Assembly (NCBI GenBank): GCA_945861595.1
Contig: CAMAVE010000004.1
Span: 1-64,000, forward strand
Source of the DNA: Synechococcus sp. UW140
GTDB taxonomy: Bacteria; Cyanobacteriota; Cyanobacteriia; PCC-6307; Cyanobiaceae
Reading direction: 5' to 3'
Length of the DNA stretch: 64,000 bases
This document shows positions 34,155 through 42,882 of the stretch, piece by piece. Under the pieces are notes generated by a model. It had not been told where the DNA came from. It did not search any database and worked only from the letters and a program-made list of their open reading frames with translations. Made by a program: the position numbers and the translations under genes. Positions within the stretch are counted from its first letter, which is position 1. Each line of letters opens with the position of its first letter.

Positions 34155-34178
34155 CTCAATCGCTCAATCGCTCAATCA
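34155..34178. repeat. 3 x 8-bp tandem repeat (CTCAATCG, last copy CTCAATCA)
   Basis: ctcaatcg ctcaatcg ctcaatca read directly; reaches the moeB stop codon. Confidence 0.9.
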
Positions 34179-35348
34179 ATAGCGCTGCACGCTGGGATCA
34201 ACCTCCTGGCTCCAGGCGTCAATGCCGCCAGCCACGTTGATCCCTTCGATCCCAGAGCGCTTCAAGGCAATCAGGGCCTTGGCGGAGCGGCCACCAACCT
34301 TGCAATGGGCATAGAGGGTTTTGCCGGCCGCCAGCTCACGGATGCGTTCAATCGCCGTGCCATTTTCAATTTGATCGAGGGGGATCAAGATGGCCCCAGG
34401 GATCACAGCAATATCGGCCTCGGGCGGATTGCGCACGTCGATCAACACCAGCCCACTGCTGTCGCCATCCAGCAAGCTCTTGAGTTCGGTGACCGAGATG
34501 CTCTCAACCGAGCCGGCTTCCTCCTGGCCGGGAGCCGAGCCGCCGACGCCACAGAATTCCTGGTAATCGATCAGTTTCTCGATCACAGGCCGCTCGGGGT
34601 TGGGCCGTAATTTCAGTTCGCGGAACTTCATCCCCAGGGCATCAAACAGGAGCAGGCGGCCGCTCAAGGTGGTGCCGATGCCGGTGATGATCTTGACGGC
34701 CTCGGTGGCCTGGATCACACCAATGATCCCGGGCAGCACCCCGACAACCCCGCCTTCGGCGCAGGAGGGCACCATGCCCGGCGGTGGCGGCTCCGGGAAC
34801 AGGTCGCGGTAATTGGGACTCTCGCTGGTGAGGTTGAAAACCGTGGCCTGGCCCTCGAAGCGGAAGATCGAGCCGTACACGTTGGGCTTCCCCAGCAGCA
34901 CGCAGGCGTCGTTCACCAGGTAGCGGGTGGGGAAGTTGTCGGTGCCATCGCAGACCAGGTCGTAGCCGGCGATGATCTCGAGGGCGTTCTCGCTGGTGAG
35001 GGCGGTCTCGTAGAGGTCCACCTGGCAGTGGGGGTTGATCTCCAGGATCCGGGCCTTGGCCGATTCGATCTTGGGTTTGCCGACCCAACTGGTGCCGTGG
35101 ATCACCTGGCGCTGCAGGTTGCTGTGGTCCACCACGTCGAAATCGACGATGCCGAGGCGGCCAACGCCGGCGGCGGCCAAATAAAGGAGAAGGGGAGAGC
35201 CGAGGCCGCCGGTGCCAACGCAGAGCACCGAAGCCGCCTTGAGACGCTTCTGGCCCTCCATGCCCACCTCCGGCAGGATCAGGTGCCGGGAGAAGCGAGC
35301 CACCTCATCGGGGCTCAGGCTGATGCCACTGGTATCGGGGGGAAGCAT
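34176..35348 (-). CDS. moeB: MoeB/ThiF-type adenylyltransferase with C-terminal rhodanese domain
   Basis: RHLILPEVGMEGQKRLKAASVLCVGTGGLGSPLLLYLAAAGVG, DGTDNFPTRYLVNDACV, rhodanese LYAHCKVGGRSAKAL. Confidence 0.94.
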   Translation of the reverse strand: MLPPDTSGISLSPDEVARFSRHLILPEVGMEGQKRLKAASVLCVGTGGLGSPLLLYLAAAGVGRLGIVDFDVVDHSNLQRQVIHGTSWVGKPKIESAKARILEINPHCQVDLYETALTSENALEIIAGYDLVCDGTDNFPTRYLVNDACVLLGKPNVYGSIFRFEGQATVFNLTSESPNYRDLFPEPPPPGMVPSCAEGGVVGVLPGIIGVIQATEAVKIITGIGTTLSGRLLLFDALGMKFRELKLRPNPERPVIEKLIDYQEFCGVGGSAPGQEEAGSVESISVTELKSLLDGDSSGLVLIDVRNPPEADIAVIPGAILIPLDQIENGTAIERIRELAAGKTLYAHCKVGGRSAKALIALKRSGIEGINVAGGIDAWSQEVDPSVQRY

Positions 35349-35479
35349 GGACGGTTTCAGCTCCAGGTCCCCACTCTCCCAAATGCCCGAACCGGATCGG
35401 GACCATGGCGGCGCGATCACACAAGACGGAAACCTGCCCTAGCCCCGTTTCGCCATTGCGGCAGCGGCCATGGCGGGGG

Positions 35480-35971
35480 TTAGGACGCAATCTCGATCGC
35501 CAAGGCCAGGGGCGCGGCCCCGTCCCCCGGCAGCCACCAGGCCCCTAGGCCCGCCAGGGGACCGGCAGGCTCAGCAGCAGCCCCAGCCCCCGGCAGACCC
35601 GACCCGATCACCATCAAGGTGGGGGCAACGGCCAGGGCTAGGTCGGTGGCGGAGGGCTCCGCTGGACTGGCCGGGTGGCTGTGGGCCGAGCCGAGCACCT
35701 GAACCCCCCGCTGCCGCGCCCAGCGTTGGGCCAGCAACTGCTCGCGCGGATCGAGCAGGAAACGCTGGCAACGTTCGCGTTTGGGCTCCCATCTGTTCTG
35801 GCAGGGCCAGACCTCGCTCACCTGCAGCACATCTCCCCCCGAGGCACCGGGCAACTGCTGCCCAAGCAGCAAGGCACAGCCCTCCTCAGGGGCCGCCGCC
35901 GCGAGCACTCCCGCCAGGATCGTCAGCCAATCCAAATTGAGGCGCAAGAGCGCTGGCGATACACGACTCAC
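35480..35971 (-). CDS. JAMM/MPN+ (M67) metalloprotease family protein
   Basis: JAMM signature GSAHSHPASPAEPSATD with upstream EEGCALLLG; GTG start at 35971. Confidence 0.88.
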   Translation of the reverse strand: MSRVSPALLRLNLDWLTILAGVLAAAAPEEGCALLLGQQLPGASGGDVLQVSEVWPCQNRWEPKRERCQRFLLDPREQLLAQRWARQRGVQVLGSAHSHPASPAEPSATDLALAVAPTLMVIGSGLPGAGAAAEPAGPLAGLGAWWLPGDGAAPLALAIEIAS

Positions 35972-36011
35972 CCCGATACCTTATGGGCCATGAGTCTTAA
36001 GCACTGTTGAC

Positions 36012-36377
36012 ATGAGCGACGAGACCACCGAGCAACAGGAGCAGGCAACCGCCCCTAGCTCAGACACGGGCGCTAACTTCACGGAGCGCTACAGCGAAAT
36101 CCTCGGCAAGGTCAACGCCACCCTCGACCAGGTGGATTGGACCCAGATGGGTCGCCTCGGCAAGGGGCTCGGGGTTCTGGTGGCCGTCATCGTCGCCCAG
36201 GTGCTGATCAAGGGCGTGCTCGACACCATTAATCTTCTGCCCGTGATTCCCGGCCTGCTCGAACTGCTGGGCCTGGTGGTGGTGGGCACCTGGAGCTGGC
36301 ACAACCTCACCACCAGCGACAAACGCCAGGCTGTGGTCACCAAATTGCAGACCCTGCGCCAGGAATACCTGGGCTGA
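36012..36377 (+). CDS. CAAD domain thylakoid membrane protein (CURT1-like)
   Basis: 121 aa, two TM helices, amphipathic N- and C-terminal helices; VGTWSWHNLTTSDKRQ. Confidence 0.85.
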   Translation: MSDETTEQQEQATAPSSDTGANFTERYSEILGKVNATLDQVDWTQMGRLGKGLGVLVAVIVAQVLIKGVLDTINLLPVIPGLLELLGLVVVGTWSWHNLTTSDKRQAVVTKLQTLRQEYLG

Positions 36378-36404
36378 GCCTTGACCTGCCCTCTGGGCCT
36401 CCAT

Positions 36405-36452
36405 GCCTGCTGGATGCTTTCCCTGCCCTGGGGGACGTTCAGCAGGCTTTTT
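36405..36452 (+). terminator. rho-independent terminator after the CAAD gene
   Basis: GCCTGCTG ... CAGCAGGC 8-bp stem followed by T5. Confidence 0.65.
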
Positions 36453-36529
36453 GATGTCCAGGTGTTGCCGATCCAAGTTTTTTCTGGGATGGCTGGGCTT
36501 GGGTTGGGGGCTGATCGACCAAGGCGGCC

Positions 36530-37501
36530 CTAGCCCACCAGGGCGTCGATGCCGGCCTGGGCCTGGCGCCAATAGCCGCCGCCAAACAGGTTGGCGTGGT
36601 TGAGCAGGTGATACAGGTTGTAGATCTCAAGGCGGCGGCCATGGCCGGGGGGGAGGGGCCAGCGGCCCTCGTAGCCGGCGAAGAAGCTGGCCGGGAAGCC
36701 GCCAAACAACCGGGCCATGGCCAGGTCCACCTCCCGGTCGCCCCGGTAGACGGCTGGATCGAAGATCGCGCCACGCCCATCCACCAGGAGGCCGCCGTTG
36801 CCGGCCCAGAGGTCGCCATGGACCAGGCAGGGCCCAGCCCCATGCTGATCCAGCCAGGCCGGCAGCCGCGCCAGCAACGCTTCCGCCTGGCGCAGGGGCC
36901 GGCCCGCCCGGGCAGCCAGGAGCAGCTGGGGAGCCAGGCGCCGTTCGGCAAAAAACTGGCCCCAACTGGCCAGCCAGCCGTTGGCCTGGGGGCCGGAGCC
37001 GATGAAGTTGTCCTGCTGCCAGCCGAAGCGACCGTCGCTGCTGGCCAGGCTGCGGCGATGCAAGTCCGCCAGAGCCGCCCCGAAGCGGCTCCAGGCCTGG
37101 GCCGGGGTCATCGGGTTGGCGGGGCCAGACGATCCGGGGAGGGACACAACAACCCCGGGACCACTCCCTAAGCCGCCCCCGGAGCCGCAGGCCGCCCCAG
37201 CCAAGGGCAACCACTCCATCAGCAACAACGCCCGATCGCCCAGGGCTTCGCAGGCGAGCGGCTGGGGAATCACCAGGTCGCCGGACAGGGCAGAGAGAGC
37301 CGCCAAGCCGTCGGCCTCGGCCCTCAACAGGGGCAGCTCGGCGAGGCGATTGGTTTTGGCGAACAGGCGCCGGCCATCGGCCAGATCCAGGCACCAGGCC
37401 TGGTGGATGCAGCCCCCTCCCACCGCGGCCTGGGCCACCAGGGGCACCCCCAGGCGCCGCTCCAGCCAGTCGCTCAGGGGGGCCTGCTGCACCGGATCCA
37501 C
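36530..37501 (-). CDS. fructosamine kinase family protein
   Basis: GGGCIHQAWCLDLADGRRLFAKTN, CLVHGDLWAGN, IFDPAVYRGDREVDLAM. Confidence 0.93.
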   Translation of the reverse strand: MDPVQQAPLSDWLERRLGVPLVAQAAVGGGCIHQAWCLDLADGRRLFAKTNRLAELPLLRAEADGLAALSALSGDLVIPQPLACEALGDRALLLMEWLPLAGAACGSGGGLGSGPGVVVSLPGSSGPANPMTPAQAWSRFGAALADLHRRSLASSDGRFGWQQDNFIGSGPQANGWLASWGQFFAERRLAPQLLLAARAGRPLRQAEALLARLPAWLDQHGAGPCLVHGDLWAGNGGLLVDGRGAIFDPAVYRGDREVDLAMARLFGGFPASFFAGYEGRWPLPPGHGRRLEIYNLYHLLNHANLFGGGYWRQAQAGIDALVG

Positions 37502-37524
37502 GCTGGCGTCACACCCTTGCCAGC

Positions 37525-39138
37525 ATGCCGCCCGCTCCCCGGTGCCGGCTCCTGCCCCTCACGGCTCGCCCCAACCTCGATCGCCGCCCCCTCGATCGCC
37601 CCCAGCGCTGCGATGTGGCCGTGGTCGGGGCCGGCATCGCCGGTCTCACCGCCGCCGCCCTCTTGGCCGGCGAAGGGCTGGAGGTGGTGCTGCTGGAGGC
37701 CCACAGCCAAAGCGGCGGCTGCGCCGGCACCTTCCGCCGCGGCCCCTACACCTTTGATGTGGGCGCCACCCAGGTGGCGGGCCTGGAGAGCGGCGGCATC
37801 CATCGCCGCCTGTTCGACCATTTCGGCCTGGACCTGCCGGCGGCGACCCGACTCGATCCCGGCTGCAGCGTGCAGCTGGCCGGCGAACGGGAGCCGATCC
37901 GGCTCTGGCGCGATCCCGAGCGTTGGCAGGCCGAGCGGCGGCGCCAGTTCCCCGGCAGCGAGCGCTTCTGGGACCTCTGCGCCGCCCTCCATGGCAGCAA
38001 CTGGGCCTTCGCCGGCCGCGATCCGGTGTTACCGCCCCGCAATGGCTGGGATCTGGCCCAGCTGCTCCAGGCGCTCCGCCCCGCCACCCTGGCCAGCGGC
38101 CTGGCCAGCCTCGCCACCGTGGCCGACCTGCTGAACCTTTGCGGCTGCGGCGGCGATGGCCGCCTGCGCCGCTTCCTCGACCTACAGCTGAAGCTCTACT
38201 CCCAGGAACCGGCCGATCGCACCGCCGCCCTCTACGGCGCCACCGTGTTGGCCATGGCCCAGGAGCCCCAGGGGCTCTGGCATCTGGAGGGGTCCATGCA
38301 GGAGCTGAGCAGCGCCCTGGAGCAGGCCCTGGCCTCGGTCGGCGGTGCGATGCACTGCAACCACAGCCTGAGCGGTCTTCGGCCGATCCCTGGCGGTGGT
38401 TGGAGCCTGGAGGGCCGGCAAGGTCGCCTCGGGGCTGGAGGGCCGGACGGGAGCCAAGGCGGTGCGCCCTTCCAGCTGGACGCCCGGGAGGTGGTGGTGA
38501 CCCTGCCACCCCAGGCGCTCAAAGGCCTGCTGGGCGACACCATGCCCCGGGGCTACGACCGGCGCATCAGCGGCTTTGGCGATCCCTCCGGCGCCCTGGT
38601 CTTCTACGGGGCCGCCCCCCGCGAGGCCCTCAGCCAAGACCTCGGCCTGCACGGCCAGTTGGAATGGGCCGATCCAGGCAACCTGTTCGTGTCGATCAGC
38701 CGCGAGGGGGATGGCCGGGCGCCGGCGGGGCAGGCCACCGTGATTGCGAGCGTGTTCACCGCGGCGCGCCCCTGGTTTGGCCTCGATCAGACCAGCTATG
38801 AAGCCCGCAAAGCCCAGGCCCTAGGGGGCATCCAGGCGGGCCTCACCGAATTGCTCGGCATCGAACCCGGGCAGTTTCTGCACCAGGAGCTGGCCACCCC
38901 CAGGGGCTTTGCCCGCTGGACCGGCCGCCCCTTTGGCTTTGTGGGCGGGCTTGGCCAGCAGCCGGATCGCTTCGGGCCCTTCGGCCTGGCCAGCCGCACA
39001 CCCCTGCCAGGCCTGTGGCTGTGCGGCGATGGCATCCACCCCGGCGAAGGTACCGCTGGCGTATCCCTCTGTGCCCTGATGGTGTGCCGCCAGCTCCTGG
39101 CGGGCCGGGGCCGGGCCCTACGACTGCAGGGAAGCTGA
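37525..39138 (+). CDS. carotenoid desaturase/isomerase family FAD protein (CrtD/CrtH-like)
   Basis: CDVAVVGAGIAGLTAAALLAGEGLEVVLLEAHSQSGGCAGTF; C-term WLCGDGIHPGEGTAGV. Confidence 0.88.
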   Translation: MPPAPRCRLLPLTARPNLDRRPLDRPQRCDVAVVGAGIAGLTAAALLAGEGLEVVLLEAHSQSGGCAGTFRRGPYTFDVGATQVAGLESGGIHRRLFDHFGLDLPAATRLDPGCSVQLAGEREPIRLWRDPERWQAERRRQFPGSERFWDLCAALHGSNWAFAGRDPVLPPRNGWDLAQLLQALRPATLASGLASLATVADLLNLCGCGGDGRLRRFLDLQLKLYSQEPADRTAALYGATVLAMAQEPQGLWHLEGSMQELSSALEQALASVGGAMHCNHSLSGLRPIPGGGWSLEGRQGRLGAGGPDGSQGGAPFQLDAREVVVTLPPQALKGLLGDTMPRGYDRRISGFGDPSGALVFYGAAPREALSQDLGLHGQLEWADPGNLFVSISREGDGRAPAGQATVIASVFTAARPWFGLDQTSYEARKAQALGGIQAGLTELLGIEPGQFLHQELATPRGFARWTGRPFGFVGGLGQQPDRFGPFGLASRTPLPGLWLCGDGIHPGEGTAGVSLCALMVCRQLLAGRGRALRLQGS

Positions 39139-39158
39139 AACCCTGCAACTCCGGAGGG

Positions 39159-39995
39159 TCAGAGGAATTCGGGCCTCTGGGCCTGGGCCTGGCTGAGGCG
39201 TTGCGCCAACCCTGGCCAGTCGCCCCCGCGCACCCGCTGCTCCAGGTCTTCCAGGCTGGTGCGATAGCGGGCCAGGGCCTCCAGCAGGGCTTCGCGGTTG
39301 TAGCGAGCCATCAAGGTTCCCAGTTCCGGGTTGCCGCCGCCGACACGGCTGGTGTCGGCGAAGCCACTGGAGGCCAGGGCCCGGGCCAGGGGCGCCTGGC
39401 CCGCCGCCTCGATCAGGGCGGCCCCCAGCAGCACCGGCAAATGGGAAATCAAGGCCACGGCCTGGTCGTGGTCCGCGGCAGGGCACTCGACCCAGCGGGC
39501 GTCCACCGCCTCGGCCAACCCCCGAACCACCGCCAGGGCCTCGGGGTCGGTGGCGTCCGTGGGCGTTGCCACCCAGGGCCGGCCGGCAAACAGGCCCGTC
39601 AAACCCGCCTCCACCCCGGCTTGCGCCGTGCCGGCCATCGGATGGCTGGCCACAAAGCGGGGCCAGGGGCCCCAGCGATCCAGCACCGGCCCCTTGACCG
39701 AGCCCACATCGGTAACCACGGCCCCGGCCGGTAGGGCCGCCAGCAGCTCGGAGCTGGGCTCGAGCAAGCGATCCAGGGGCAAGGCCAGCACCACCAGGGC
39801 GCAATCGGCCAGCACGGCTGGATCGGTGCTCACCTGATCCGCCAGGCCGCGCTGGCGGGCCCGCTCGGCCGTGGCCTGCCGGTGAACCAGGGCCCGCACC
39901 GCCAACCCCTGGGCCCGCAAATCCAGGGCCAGGGAGCCGCCGATCAGGCCCAGGCCCACCACGCCGATTGGCCGCTCGCGCCATGGAATCGTCAT
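39159..39995 (-). CDS. tyrA: prephenate/arogenate dehydrogenase
   Basis: IGVVGLGLIGGSLALDLRAQG, VTDVGSVKGPV, ASHPMAGTAQAG; ATG 39995. Confidence 0.92.
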   Translation of the reverse strand: MTIPWRERPIGVVGLGLIGGSLALDLRAQGLAVRALVHRQATAERARQRGLADQVSTDPAVLADCALVVLALPLDRLLEPSSELLAALPAGAVVTDVGSVKGPVLDRWGPWPRFVASHPMAGTAQAGVEAGLTGLFAGRPWVATPTDATDPEALAVVRGLAEAVDARWVECPAADHDQAVALISHLPVLLGAALIEAAGQAPLARALASSGFADTSRVGGGNPELGTLMARYNREALLEALARYRTSLEDLEQRVRGGDWPGLAQRLSQAQAQRPEFL

Positions 39996-40102
39996 GGCAG
40001 ACCCCCTTCGTGGGTCACGGCCCAACCCCTTGGTTGGTCATGGCTGAGCCAGATGGTCATCGATGCGCCAGTTCGCTGGCCCCAGCTTCCTACGATCGCC
40101 CC

Positions 40103-41560
40103 ATGTTGGAAGCCCTGGCCCACCAGCAGCTCAAGGCACTCCTCCGGCTGGAGGGGGAAACCCGCTGGCCCCACCACCTCACCCTCAGCCGCCTGGCGGC
40201 CCGCAGCCTGCGGCGCGCTGACCAAACCCTGGTGCGCCTCGCCCCCGGCAGCGACCCCAGCTGGCTTCTGGCCCTACTCGTGCCCATCGCCCTCACCGAC
40301 ACCGGCCTGGCCCTGGTGGTTAGTGCAGGGCTGCGCCAACGGCTGCTCCAGGTGGAGCTGCCCCGGCTCGAGGCCGCCGGCCTGACCCTGCCCTGCTGGG
40401 AGGGCCCGGCCGCCCCGCCCCAGGCCCGGCTGTGGCTGCTCGATCACGGCCAGCTGGTGCAGGCCTGGCGCACCCAGGGCCTGGGCGATCGCCAACTGGT
40501 GATCCCCGAGGCCGAAAACCTGGAGCTGCTGTTGCGCAGCGCCCTGGGCCTGGTGATCGACAACCACGACTGGGAGGTCTTGCGCCGCAGCCTGCCCGGC
40601 GCCTCGGCCGGCCTGCTGGGCCTGCATGAACGGCTAAGCCGCCGGATCTTCGCCCATCCCCAGGGGCCGGTGGAGCAGGTGGGCGTCAGCCCGGAGGAGG
40701 AAGCCCCCTTACGCCAATTGCTGGGGCTAATGGAGGCCCTGCCGGAACCCTGGCCCCAATGGCTGGCCTGTGGCGGCAGCGACTGGGTCAGCTGGGCCAC
40801 GGTGAACCCCAGCCTGCTGCGCTGGCAACTGCACCGCCAACCGCTCGACCCCCTGGCCGCCCTGGCCGGCCTGTTCAGTGATCGCGGCGCCCTGCTGGTG
40901 GGGGAACTGCCCAGCGGCGGCCGCCTGGGCAGTCCCGGCGGCGCTGGTTCCCGGGCTGGCTTCCGGCCCCAGGTGGATGTGGCCCTGGGCGATCCACCCC
41001 TGCAGGACCCCCTGCCCGTTTTTGCCCCGGCAGGCCAGCCCCTGCCCAACAGCCCCCACTTCGCCGGCCACCTGCTCGAGCAAGCGCGGCGGCTGGTGCT
41101 GGGCCAGGAGGGCCTCACCCTGGTGTTGCTGGATGACGAGGGCCTGCGCCGAGGCCTCACCAGCGGTTTGGCGGCGGAATTCGGCAGCCGGGTGGTCCAC
41201 CAGGACACGGCCCCCGACAGCAATGGCGTGATCTGCGCCAGCTGGGGCTGGTGGCTGGATCAGCAGGCACGGCTGCCCGCCCCCTGCCAGGTGATCGCCT
41301 GCACCCTGCCCCTGGCCAGCCTGGAGTCGCCCCTTACCGCCGCCCAGGTTCAGGCCCTGCGCCTCCAGGGCCGGGACTGGTTCCGGGAGCTGCTCCTGCC
41401 CGAGGCCCTGGGCCGCTTGCAGCGGGCGGTGGCCAGCCTGCGCCGTAGCGGCGGCCGCCTGGCCGTGCTCGATGGCCGCATGCGGCGCCGGGGCTGGGGC
41501 CGGCAGGTGATGACAGCCCTGGAACCCTGGGTAGCCCTGCCACGGCTCCTGCCCCGGTAA
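40103..41560 (+). CDS. DinG-like helicase-family protein, motifs degenerate
   Basis: C-term FRELLLPEALGRLQRAVASLRRSGGRLAVLDGRMRRRGWGRQVM resembles the DinG C-terminal motif; N-term Walker A not recognisable. Confidence 0.65.
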   Translation: MLEALAHQQLKALLRLEGETRWPHHLTLSRLAARSLRRADQTLVRLAPGSDPSWLLALLVPIALTDTGLALVVSAGLRQRLLQVELPRLEAAGLTLPCWEGPAAPPQARLWLLDHGQLVQAWRTQGLGDRQLVIPEAENLELLLRSALGLVIDNHDWEVLRRSLPGASAGLLGLHERLSRRIFAHPQGPVEQVGVSPEEEAPLRQLLGLMEALPEPWPQWLACGGSDWVSWATVNPSLLRWQLHRQPLDPLAALAGLFSDRGALLVGELPSGGRLGSPGGAGSRAGFRPQVDVALGDPPLQDPLPVFAPAGQPLPNSPHFAGHLLEQARRLVLGQEGLTLVLLDDEGLRRGLTSGLAAEFGSRVVHQDTAPDSNGVICASWGWWLDQQARLPAPCQVIACTLPLASLESPLTAAQVQALRLQGRDWFRELLLPEALGRLQRAVASLRRSGGRLAVLDGRMRRRGWGRQVMTALEPWVALPRLLPR

Positions 41561-41580
41561 TCGGCTCCTGCCCCGGTAAT
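41543..41580. repeat. 19-bp perfect tandem duplication at stop codon of the DinG-like gene
   Basis: CGGCTCCTGCCCCGGTAAT repeated twice back to back. Confidence 0.97.
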
Positions 41581-41695
41581 TCGCCCCTAATTGGAACTTG
41601 GGCTGGCCTGGCGGAGTCCCCCAGCGTCCTCAAGCCAAAGGGACTCTGGCCAGGGGGGCCGACTTAGCCTGGCCACGACGATCGACGACCAGGCC

Positions 41696-41941
41696 ATGGG
41701 CGAAGCCAAACGACGCAGCGACCAGGGCCTGGCCCCCCGCGGCCCCAGGCCCAGCAAGGCCGCCAAGGACACCTCGCCGCGGGTCCTGCCCTGGTTGCCC
41801 CTGACCCAAAATCAGGGCGAGCGTTTCGTGTCGATCACCACCCGCGGCGCCTGGATCGGCATCGGCGCCCTGGCCGTCTTCTGGGTGACCGTGCGCTTCG
41901 TCGGGCCGGCCGCCGGCTGGTGGGCCCTGGCGGACGGCTGA
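41696..41941 (+). CDS. DUF2839-like small membrane protein
   Basis: MGEAKRRSDQGLAPRG start and TM segment typical of DUF2839. Confidence 0.8.
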   Translation: MGEAKRRSDQGLAPRGPRPSKAAKDTSPRVLPWLPLTQNQGERFVSITTRGAWIGIGALAVFWVTVRFVGPAAGWWALADG

Positions 41942-42101
41942 CCGTCAGCAGGGCCCTTCAGGGATCGTTGAGGGCCTGGAGCCGCGTCCAAAGCCAGACG
42001 GAGCCAGAACGGTCGGCGCTGCTGTGGGGAATCCAGCACGCCTGGCAGCGCCCCCAGGCAGCAATCCTTAGAATTCCTTCAGAATTTGCGCTCCGGGCTC
42101 C

Positions 42102-42467
42102 ATGTTCCCCCGTCTCGCCGAGCACTATCGAGCCCTGGTCGAAGATCTGGTGCTGAGCCTGCGCGCCCTGGCCGACCGTTTACAACGTCAGGGCCATGCC
42201 GCCACCTGCTATGTCTGCGGCGATGGACGCGACGGCCAAGGAGCCTCCTTCGTGGCCGACCTGGGCGAGGGCCACATGGTGCGCTTCCTGGTCTCCGACG
42301 ACGGCATCAATTGGGTGGAGTCCCGCAACGGCCATGAGCTGATCAAGCTGGAGGGCGCAGCAGCGATCGAAGAGCTCGACCGGGTGGCGCGGGTCGTCCA
42401 AGGCCTGGGCACCCTGGCAGCCGTGCCGACCGCCGAACCCCTGGGCCCCCACGAAATCGCCGCCTAA
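42102..42467 (+). CDS. DUF1815 family protein
   Basis: MFPRLAEHYRALVEDLVLSLRALADRLQRQGHAATCYVCGDG. Confidence 0.82.
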   Translation: MFPRLAEHYRALVEDLVLSLRALADRLQRQGHAATCYVCGDGRDGQGASFVADLGEGHMVRFLVSDDGINWVESRNGHELIKLEGAAAIEELDRVARVVQGLGTLAAVPTAEPLGPHEIAA

Positions 42468-42526
42468 GGTCCAACCCAGCAGCGTTATTCGCCAGCCCAA
42501 GGCCCACGCTCGGAATCGAGCAAATC

Positions 42527-42559
42527 AAAGCCACCCAGGGCCAAGCCTTGGGTGGCTTT
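42527..42559. terminator. bidirectional terminator-like hairpin
   Basis: AAAGCCACCCA...TGGGTGGCTTT perfect 11-bp inverted repeat between converging genes. Confidence 0.6.
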
Positions 42560-42882
42560 GTGGTGTTTAGCGGTTGGCAGCGGCTTGGGTCTGGCTATGG
42601 AGCGCTGGGCATTCCAGCCTGGAACCGGGCGATTCAACCGGGAACTTTGCGCCCCCGGGGTTGGCCTGGGAGCCCCTGAGACCTCAGAGCCAAGGCGGGA
42701 AAGCCAAGGCGTGAAGGCCATGCCAGGCCACCTCGCTGGAATGGCGATCACGATCCCAGCGCAACATCTGGGCTGCCAAGACCACGAGCCGCAAGCGGCA
42801 TGGTGGGCCCCAACCCACCTTGCTGAAAAGCGGTTTCGGCCCCCCAGCGCGCTTGCCGAGCAAGGGGCGGTCAGCCAGCCGG

